Origin: XYA12-FULL-58-9 sp001798605 | GTDB lineage: Bacteria > Myxococcota > XYA12-FULL-58-9 | Reading direction: 5' to 3' | DNA length: 56,419 nucleotides | Assembly (NCBI GenBank): GCA_036736205.1 | Contig: DAINMX010000010.1 | Location: 1 to 56,419, forward strand | Part shown: positions 50,949 to 56,419 of the stretch, piece by piece | Layout of the letters: every line of letters starts with the position of its first letter | Numbering within the stretch: the first letter of the stretch is position 1 | Notes under the pieces: model-generated | The model's input: only the letters and a program-made list of their open reading frames with translations | What the model was told of the DNA's origin: nothing | Databases searched by the model: none | Translations under genes and position numbers: made by a program

Positions 50949-51194
50949 ATGGCGACATTGATTCCCAACTACGCGTTGGCCGAAATCATCGGCGAAAAGA
51001 TAGAGATCGATGCGGGCACAGTCGATGAACTCATCCGTGAAGGCATTGCCCGCTATGGAGAGCCCTTCAAAAAGGCAATTGCGCACGCCGCAATCGCTGT
51101 GAATGGTCGCACCATCTCCTATCTGAAGGGCAAAAAGACCAAGCTGCAAGCTGCTGACACCGTGTGGCTGATTTTGCCGGCGAGCGGTGGTTGA
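50949..51194 (+). CDS. MoaD/ThiS-like sulfur carrier next to AOR
   Basis: An 81-residue ubiquitin-fold protein ending in SGG, the C-terminal diglycine that is adenylated and thiocarboxylated in molybdopterin synthase small subunits. Internal strands AIAVNGRTISYLKGK and LQAADTVWLILPASGG fit MoaD. The ATG with GGAGG five bases upstream is chosen over an ATG that overlaps the aor stop. AOR-MoaD pairs are common and suggest a dedicated supply of pterin dithiolene for the tungsten cofactor. Confidence 0.88.
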   Translation: MATLIPNYALAEIIGEKIEIDAGTVDELIREGIARYGEPFKKAIAHAAIAVNGRTISYLKGKKTKLQAADTVWLILPASGG

Positions 51195-51222
51195 TTCGGC
51201 TCCGCTATCGATGGAAACAGAC

Positions 51223-51738
51223 ATGAGCCGGCGTGTTCTCATCTACTTTATTGTGCTGTTGGGCGGTTGCGGCGAAAACGACAACAACGAGTTTCTGCCC
51301 TCAGGGGACGCGGATCCAACATACGGGCCTTGTGAGGAGCGAGCCAGCAGCGGAAGTGTTACGTCAGTTGATCTGCGCATTGAATCGCCGTTGCCAGGGA
51401 GCTTCACCACGGGCTGCGCACGGGGAGTCGTCACCGACCTCGAAGCGTACATTCTCGTCGATGTTCTCAGTCCGTGCTTTGTCGATGTTGCGGCCGCGGG
51501 AGTGTCAGGATGTTGCCCCAATATCCCGGCCGGGAAAAACTATTCGATAGTGATGGTCTACCGGGATGGCCCCAGCCGCAAGAACCTCGCCGAGCAGATT
51601 GACAGTTTCGTGGAGTTGCCAACCGCGAGTGCCCCGGTGATGTCGCTGTCATTTGCGGGTGCTGTTGATGAGTCGCAATACGACGCCGATCACGACGGCA
51701 CCGGCAACTTGACCGAGTGGTGCAATGGGACCCTGTGA
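51223..51738 (+). CDS. Cys-rich lipoprotein
   Basis: A 171-residue lipoprotein with signal MSRRVLIYFIVLLGGC (lipobox LGGC). The mature protein has paired Cys residues (GPCEER, TTGCARG, SPCFVDV, SGCCPN, EWCNG) and a beta-sandwich-like pattern, then an acidic D-x-D-x-D-G segment (DADHDGTG) near the C-terminus that resembles a calcium-binding loop. Function unknown. The frame is open upstream into the moaD-like gene, but the ATG here starts the signal sequence. Confidence 0.72.
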   Translation: MSRRVLIYFIVLLGGCGENDNNEFLPSGDADPTYGPCEERASSGSVTSVDLRIESPLPGSFTTGCARGVVTDLEAYILVDVLSPCFVDVAAAGVSGCCPNIPAGKNYSIVMVYRDGPSRKNLAEQIDSFVELPTASAPVMSLSFAGAVDESQYDADHDGTGNLTEWCNGTL

Positions 51739-51808
51739 GGGATTGCTGGCTGGACCGGTGACGGAAGGGAACACGAGGCAGCGTCGCGACCATATTTGGC
51801 GAGACAGG

Positions 51809-53038
51809 TCAGTCGTCGTGGTTGTCGGCTGCATTGGTGAAATCCTCGGGTTTCGGTAGCTCCGTCTCTCGGTTGATGCACGAGGAGCGTGCACCAGGCC
51901 TGGCTGCTTCCTCCTCATCAGCTAACGAAACATACTCTTCGTCGTTGACCCAGTATCTCCCACCATCGGGGGCAACGAGAATTTCGATGTCGTCACCCAC
52001 CAGGGCATCGCCGGCCTCCGATCGCACCGGCTCTGCCGCGCCGCCGCTGATGTAGACAGCGCCAATGGCTTTGAGTCTGGCAAATACGTCGGGATTGGGG
52101 TGACCGTAGGTGTTCTCTCCCGTGGAGAATATCGAGACCGTTGGGTGCAGGACTTGTACGAAACAGGGATTGGAGGAGTGTGCCGAGCCGTGGTGATGAA
52201 CCCGGTAGACATCGACCGCTCCGACGTGATCCGCAATCACGGTCTCTATGTCGTTGTAAGTGGTGCCCTTGCGACCGAACCTCCGCATGCTGTTCGCACC
52301 GGTGAGGTCCCCGCCCGCCAGGAACTCGAATTTGCCCATGGTGAGCTTGAGCACCACCGAGTAGTCGTTCTCGCTCGGAGGATATTTCTTGACGAAGTCG
52401 GGATAGCGCGAGGCCATGCGGTCGAGATAGCCATTGCCCGCCGCGGCAATGACCGTGACGGACAAGCCGTCGCCGAGGTCGATGCTGTCGCCGGCGGTAA
52501 CCGAACGCCGGTCAGTTACTTTCCCGCTCGCGAGCCAATCCGGCACCGTTTTTTCGTAGGCCTTTTGCGTATCGCCCTTGCGCCCGTCAACCGTCCAAAG
52601 GCCCCTGTCGATGAGTGTGCCAACGGTTATGCCGTGGTCTTCTATCAGGGAGAAGATGCCGGAAGCTTTGCCGTTGCGGGTGCGAAGACCACCAATGTGG
52701 TCTTTGTGGTAATGGGTGGCGACGAAGTAGTCGATGTGCCGCGAGCCGAGCAGTGCATCGAGGCGGCGAGGAATGGCGCGGGCGGCTCTCGAGGGATCGG
52801 TGAGGGGCGATCCGCAATCAATGAGCATGCTCTTGCCGCGATAGATGACCAACATGGCATCCGATTGTCCGACGTCGAAATTAATGATGTGCAATGCCCC
52901 GTCAGTGGTTTGCGGCAGGTTCGGATAGCGGATCCCTGCGGGCTTGGGACAGGCGCAGAGAGCTGCTGCCGCAAAAAGGGAGAACAGCGTGGTTTGAGAC
53001 CGCTTCTTTTTTGCTGTCAGGAAAACGTGATCTGACAT
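51809..53038 (-). CDS. ComEC-like metallo-beta-lactamase-fold lipoprotein
   Basis: A 409-residue hydrolase with an unusual 30-residue N-terminus that ends in a lipobox (LCAC, C30). The MBL fold has DVGQSDA (55-61), THYHKDHIGG (108-117, with H109, H111, D113, H114), GDLTG and HHHGSAHSSN, which is the ComEC C-terminal/Rec2-type subclass. ComEC relatives degrade or handle DNA at the cell surface; stand-alone exported versions are of unknown substrate. The C-terminal tail is acidic. It lies directly downstream of a histidine kinase gene on the same strand (3 bases apart), so they form an operon. Confidence 0.85.
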   Translation of the reverse strand: MSDHVFLTAKKKRSQTTLFSLFAAAALCACPKPAGIRYPNLPQTTDGALHIINFDVGQSDAMLVIYRGKSMLIDCGSPLTDPSRAARAIPRRLDALLGSRHIDYFVATHYHKDHIGGLRTRNGKASGIFSLIEDHGITVGTLIDRGLWTVDGRKGDTQKAYEKTVPDWLASGKVTDRRSVTAGDSIDLGDGLSVTVIAAAGNGYLDRMASRYPDFVKKYPPSENDYSVVLKLTMGKFEFLAGGDLTGANSMRRFGRKGTTYNDIETVIADHVGAVDVYRVHHHGSAHSSNPCFVQVLHPTVSIFSTGENTYGHPNPDVFARLKAIGAVYISGGAAEPVRSEAGDALVGDDIEILVAPDGGRYWVNDEEYVSLADEEEAARPGARSSCINRETELPKPEDFTNAADNHDD

Positions 53039-53041
53039 GGG

Positions 53042-55120
53042 CTAGCTCTTTCGGTGCGGCAAACGCACTGAAAAGGTGGTGCCGTGTCCAGGACGGCTCG
53101 ACACATCGATGCGGCCCCCGGCGTTTTGTGCAAGACGGGCCGAGATGGCCAAACCCAGGCCGGTGCCGCGGGGCCTGGTGGTGAAGAAGGGCACAAAGAG
53201 TCTCGGCAGGTCGGTTGATTTGATGCCGGTGCCCGTATCGTGGACACGGATCACCGTATGGTCGTGGTGGAGACCACGTTCGCCGCCCCGGAACTCGCCG
53301 GTCGCATCGCGGCTGATTGCCGTGGACACCGTTACTTGGCCGCCGTTCGGCATCGCTTCGATAGCATTGTGAATCAGATTGATAAGGATCTGTTTGAGAT
53401 GCTCCGGATCAATGGAGATCTTCGGGAGGCTGTGCGCGAGATCCACGGTGAGCTCGACGTGTGGGGGCAGGGGCCCCTTGGAGAGAAGGGACACTGCGGA
53501 AGTGACCACCTCATTGACGTCAGTGGGCTGCGAGGTGTCACGGTAGGGTCGAGTGTACTCGAGAAACTGGCCGAGAACTCGCCCGAGTCGGTCGGTCTCC
53601 TCGACGATAACGTTGACAAACTCGATGGCCTCCGCTGGGAGCGTGGCTGGGTCGAGGCATTGTGCTGCACCCTTGATTGCTCCAAGGGGATTGCGGATCT
53701 CATGGGCGATGCCCGCGGCCATCTCTCCCACGGCCACCAAACGATCGCGATCGAGCATGCGTTCATATTCTTGTGAGTTGGCAATGATGAAGGCACAGGC
53801 CTCGGCTACCGAGAGGAAGTCCGCGATCTCCTCGGTTGAAAACGGACCTGTGGATTGACTCGAACCAATGGTTAGGATGCCGAGCATGTGGTCATCGTAA
53901 AGCATCGGCAGGACCACTTGTGCGTCGAGACTGCGCATGGTTTCGATGGCTTCGGCGATGCGTAGGTGGTCACGCTGTGTGGTCGGATCTCCGCCTGTGA
54001 GGTTGTCTGGAGATTCGCGGTAGCGATCGGCGAGCGAATCGACGGCGATGGGGCGATGCTCACGTCGCAATTGCTGCAATAAGGCAGGTTGCTGGCCGAC
54101 GGTCAGGATTTCCGGAGCTTCGACGTCGCGACACCCCTCGAGACGAAATTCAACTTCGCCTTCGCTTGCGAGGTACACTGCGGCGCAGCTGGTGTGACCG
54201 CAATCGCGTATTGCATTGAGGACCTGACTTGTCATTTCATCAATACTGATGGTCGTGCGCAGTTGGGCAAGGAGTGAGCCCATGGCGCGGCGGAGCTCAT
54301 AGCGTTGGCGAAAGAGGAGCTTGGCTGCTGTTTCTTCGACCCAAGGCCGGATTTGGTCGTAGAGAATGAGAATGACGAAGCTCGCGACGAGGGTGTTGAA
54401 CAACCACAACTCTGGTTCGGGGGTGCCAACCCACAAGAGCAGCAGAGCGTAGATCGACGCCAGCACGACGGTGAGGACGCCTAGGACTGCCGCTTTGCCA
54501 ACGAGGTCCACGAGGTCAATGACGCGACGGGAAAGGACTGATTGATACAAAAAATAGACATAGGCGGTACCCGCCACATGACCTATTGCCGCGGCCAGCT
54601 CAGCTCCAACCACGAGTTCGCCAAGGCCGAACACCAAAGCCGCCAGTCCTCCGAGCACGAGGTACCACATGCGTTTGCGTTCAGCTTCGAGAGTCGCGTT
54701 GCGCGCTTGAGTGAAGAGAATGTGCAGCACGAAACCTATGGCACCAACCACAAAAACAGTGACCACACCGCGGAAGGCGAGGTGTGTACCCCAGGGAGAG
54801 AAGGCTGCGACGACCAGAACAGCGGTGATGAACTGTGTGGCTGTGAGCAGGCGGCGCAACGCAAACTGTTCGCGGAGGATTTCGCTGAAGAACGAAAGCG
54901 CCGCCGGAGCAATCAACAAGGCTGCGGTGAGTTGCAGACGTGTGGCATTGTCACCACCGAAGCGGGCAACCGCCGAGGTTGTGTACCAAAGGAAAAGAGT
55001 GAAGGAGAGGGCCGCAAATCGGGTTTGCAATGCCCGGCGCGGGCGGCGCAAGAGGACAGCCACAGTTACGGTCAATGTCACGACACTCGCCAAGATGGCG
55101 CTGGGAACGCCCACAGTCAT
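53042..55120 (-). CDS. Membrane histidine kinase with N-terminal multi-helix sensor and GAF domain
   Basis: A 692-residue kinase. Residues 1-262 contain about eight hydrophobic segments of the PrsK/7TM type. A GAF-like domain covers about 290-450 (CAAVYLASEGEVEFRLEG, AQVVLPMLYDDHMLGILTIG). HisKA has H473 in AAGIAHEIRNPLGAIKG; the HATPase shows LINLIHNAIEAM (N), HDTGTGI (G1), FVPFFTTRPRGTGLGLAI. It is encoded with the ComEC-like lipoprotein and may control it through an unlinked regulator, as no response regulator is adjacent. ATG start has a GTGGGCG-type weak ribosome site. Confidence 0.93.
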   Translation of the reverse strand: MTVGVPSAILASVVTLTVTVAVLLRRPRRALQTRFAALSFTLFLWYTTSAVARFGGDNATRLQLTAALLIAPAALSFFSEILREQFALRRLLTATQFITAVLVVAAFSPWGTHLAFRGVVTVFVVGAIGFVLHILFTQARNATLEAERKRMWYLVLGGLAALVFGLGELVVGAELAAAIGHVAGTAYVYFLYQSVLSRRVIDLVDLVGKAAVLGVLTVVLASIYALLLLWVGTPEPELWLFNTLVASFVILILYDQIRPWVEETAAKLLFRQRYELRRAMGSLLAQLRTTISIDEMTSQVLNAIRDCGHTSCAAVYLASEGEVEFRLEGCRDVEAPEILTVGQQPALLQQLRREHRPIAVDSLADRYRESPDNLTGGDPTTQRDHLRIAEAIETMRSLDAQVVLPMLYDDHMLGILTIGSSQSTGPFSTEEIADFLSVAEACAFIIANSQEYERMLDRDRLVAVGEMAAGIAHEIRNPLGAIKGAAQCLDPATLPAEAIEFVNVIVEETDRLGRVLGQFLEYTRPYRDTSQPTDVNEVVTSAVSLLSKGPLPPHVELTVDLAHSLPKISIDPEHLKQILINLIHNAIEAMPNGGQVTVSTAISRDATGEFRGGERGLHHDHTVIRVHDTGTGIKSTDLPRLFVPFFTTRPRGTGLGLAISARLAQNAGGRIDVSSRPGHGTTFSVRLPHRKS

Positions 55121-55220
55121 GGGGCCACTCTAGCAGCCGTTGACCGGTTGGAACCAACAGCATTGTGGTTTTCTCTGTCCGTATTCCACCGAAGCAGCGC
55201 TGGCGAAATGGCGTTGGCCG

Positions 55221-55287
55221 GCTGGTGGTTCTTCGGGTCAGGCGTTTGCCGTAGCCAGTTGCTGGTTCTTCGGTTCAGGCATTGGCC
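55221..55287. repeat. Imperfect direct repeat at the 3' end of the HicB-like gene
   Basis: Two related segments (55221-55250 and 55261-55287) share GCTGGT, TCTTCGG, TCAGGC and GCC in order with a three-base deletion. The repeat crosses the stop codon of the hicB-like gene and may have altered its C-terminal tail. Confidence 0.5.
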
Positions 55288-55543
55288 GGCGCGGCTCGCG
55301 ACGCGGAAGCTCGAGGTGACTGTTAGGGAGAGGAACGTGGCTTCCCGAGCACACGCAGTTTGTGAGCCACTGTCGGCGTTGTTCCTCCAGGGCAGCATAG
55401 AGTCGCGGAAGATCCCAATGGGAGCACGTGCAACCGGGCAAATCGGGGAAGCTGCCGCGAAACCCACTGCTTGTCGCAGTGATGCGCATTGGGTAATGAA
55501 GTCGCAAATAGAAGTTGATTTGACGACTGGCCTGCCTGTCCAT
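55238..55543 (-). CDS. HicB-like antitoxin-family protein (orphan)
   Basis: A 101-residue protein whose first 75 residues fit the HicB partial RNase H fold: INFYLRLHYPMRI, then GFRGSFPDLPGC, then helices in the position of the EALANAEEAL helix (LPRLYAALEEQRRQWLTNC) and VPLP. The ATG has GGAGAAAG six bases upstream. No HicA-type toxin and no DNA-binding C-terminal domain are visible; the tail after residue 80 is Pro/Arg/Gln-rich. It may be an orphan antitoxin or a domesticated regulator. Alternatively it belongs to another small HicB-related family. Confidence 0.6.
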   Translation of the reverse strand: MDRQASRQINFYLRLHYPMRITATSSGFRGSFPDLPGCTCSHWDLPRLYAALEEQRRQWLTNCVCSGSHVPLPNSHLELPRREPRRPMPEPKNQQLATANA

Positions 55544-55820
55544 TAGATACTTTCTCCGGTGCCGCACGCGGCACGCTCCCGCTCTATTCTGACGGCGTCT
55601 GTGGGGGCTCGCCAAACGAGGCCACCCAAAATTTCCTCGGCGTTTCCCAATGTAAGTCGCAATTTGGTTGTCGGCACGAAAGAGGGCACGTTGCGTGTTT
55701 GTGGTGCGGACGGGGGCACCACGGCACTACGCGTCCGAGCTTGCTTCTGGGGCAAATCCCCTGCAACCTTTGGCAATTCTGCGCCGGTTGTGGGGCGGCG
55801 AGAAGAAAAAGAGGATGCTC

Positions 55821-56419
55821 ATGGGAGATCGAGATCTTGGAGGTTTGCTCGAGCCGTTGCTCGGCGTCGCGTCGTCGACGCGCCACCTTCGCATGGTGGT
55901 GACACCCGGCCGAGTCGTCATCGATCGCGATGATGGGAGTAGCACCGTCGCCGTGTCGTGGGATGCCGAGCAGCACGCGAGAGTTTGCGACGCCGTCGCT
56001 GAGCACGTCGAACTTTCGGGTGGGGTTACGGTAACTCGTCTCGGCAACACGATCGTGTTGCGGCAACCGCCAGACCCGCTTCGGCGCATGAGTGATCTGG
56101 CCGACGGCGGAAGGCTGTCGTCACTCGCGGCTCGATTTCTCGTGGGTTCAAGTGCTCTGGGCAAGAACATTCTAGTTGCAGCCCCCTGGTGCGCCGGGGT
56201 CTCGTTGGTTTCGGGGCTGATAACGGAGGGAAGTCGACCGGTAGTTGTCGGTGGGCCGGGGGATGCGGTGCCGCCGACATGGCCACTGGTGCGAGGAATT
56301 CGCGACGCTTGGGTGGTCGGCGCGGATCGCATCGGTGTGTGGTCCTTGCCGGCAAACGAGTTGGTGGAGATCTTCGCGCACGGCTCGCACGTGGTCGCGT
56401 GGATCGATGCGGCTCGTCT
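55821..56419 (+). CDS. CpaF/VirB11-like protein lacking a Walker A motif, cut by window edge
   Basis: The frame stays open to the right edge (199 codons seen). The product resembles the secretion ATPase CpaF in layout: RVVIDRDDG and GGVTVTRLGN N-terminal strands, the linker RMSDLADGGRLSSLAARFL, GKNILVAAPWCAGVS where CpaF has its P-loop, and ADRIGVWSLPANELVEIFAHG in the position of the Walker B/glutamate region. The P-loop glycines, lysine and threonine are absent, so ATP binding is unlikely. AAAGAGG lies six bases before the chosen ATG; an in-frame ATG two codons earlier is possible. The assignment is by pattern only and the C-terminus is missing. Confidence 0.45.
   Translation, partial: MGDRDLGGLLEPLLGVASSTRHLRMVVTPGRVVIDRDDGSSTVAVSWDAEQHARVCDAVAEHVELSGGVTVTRLGNTIVLRQPPDPLRRMSDLADGGRLSSLAARFLVGSSALGKNILVAAPWCAGVSLVSGLITEGSRPVVVGGPGDAVPPTWPLVRGIRDAWVVGADRIGVWSLPANELVEIFAHGSHVVAWIDAAR

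Noticed and set aside
52100..53035. A 311-codon plus-strand open frame
   Set aside because: It is antisense to the ComEC-like protein, which has the full metallo-beta-lactamase motif set.
54542..55546. A 334-codon plus-strand open frame
   Set aside because: It overlaps the membrane kinase and the HicB-like gene antisense; no ribosome site or family.
55699..55902. Cys-rich plus-strand frame that looks like a zinc ribbon
   Set aside because: It is short, out of frame with the CpaF-like gene, lacks a ribosome site and overlaps that gene's start.
1..56419. tRNA, rRNA, CRISPR arrays, insertion sequences
   Set aside because: I looked for TTCGANTCC-type T-arm sequence, regular spaced repeats and transposase motifs and saw none that held up.

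Overview
The window looks like one scaffold of a Myxococcota-like or related deltaproteobacterial genome. Pointers to this are a secreted matrixin with a MYXO-CTERM-like C-terminal sorting tail, many lipoproteins, PATAN (DUF4388) and HEAT-repeat signalling proteins, and a high density of two-component and chemosensory genes. Two runs of exactly 100 N (20662-20761 and 44631-44730) are scaffold gaps of unknown true size; the first truncates creD and the second truncates an acyl-CoA-binding protein gene. Lineage is inferred from gene content only.

Layout. (1) 1-13 kb is an accessory region: an edge-truncated unknown gene, a metallopeptidase/M55 fusion lipoprotein, a TPR protein, a PadR regulator with a HAAS-MotA/ExbB-like membrane protein, a sulfotransferase, a TPR/HExxH/zinc-ribbon membrane protein, an AAA_14/DUF4143 ATPase behind an AT-rich palindromic promoter, a beta-hydroxyacid dehydrogenase, a GNAT and a CPBP protease. 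(2) 13-25 kb is a transport and signalling region: a response regulator, an LCIB-like (theta-type) carbonic-anhydrase-related protein, a 1194-residue SulP anion transporter carrying a CxxCH haem-c motif in its central loop and four tandem STAS domains, creD, and a kinase/regulator phosphorelay (RR; then HK-RR-HK-like-RR). (3) 25-33 kb is housekeeping: pgpA-cinA, a lipoprotein, a short ssb, an exported protein, and a riboflavin/nusB operon (ribE, a ribBA with a degenerate GTP cyclohydrolase II half, ribH, nusB, and a lone M17 N-terminal domain). (4) 33-44.6 kb is a co-directional, mostly overlapping chemosensory operon without any methyl-accepting receptor: PATAN-REC-GAF protein (apparent CTG start), CheY, CheA, two CheW, zinc-finger/REC/HEAT protein, CheR, CheB, coiled-coil/GAF protein, CheY. 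(5) 44.7-56.4 kb has an ACBP, an AhpD-like protein and spermidine-synthase-like pair, the matrixin operon, a membrane protein, a tungsten-type aldehyde:ferredoxin oxidoreductase with its MoaD-like partner, a lipoprotein, a ComEC-like metallo-beta-lactamase-fold lipoprotein, a GAF histidine kinase, an orphan HicB-like protein, and an edge-truncated CpaF-like protein that lacks a Walker A motif.

The most unusual items are the haem-motif/4xSTAS SulP transporter facing an LCIB-like gene, the receptor-less chemosensory operon with its PATAN, HEAT and GAF accessory proteins, the CTG start that opens that operon, the M55 fusion lipoprotein, and the hairpin that holds a Shine-Dalgarno sequence in its loop one base before a start codon. 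All functional statements rest on motif recognition by eye; no database search was run.
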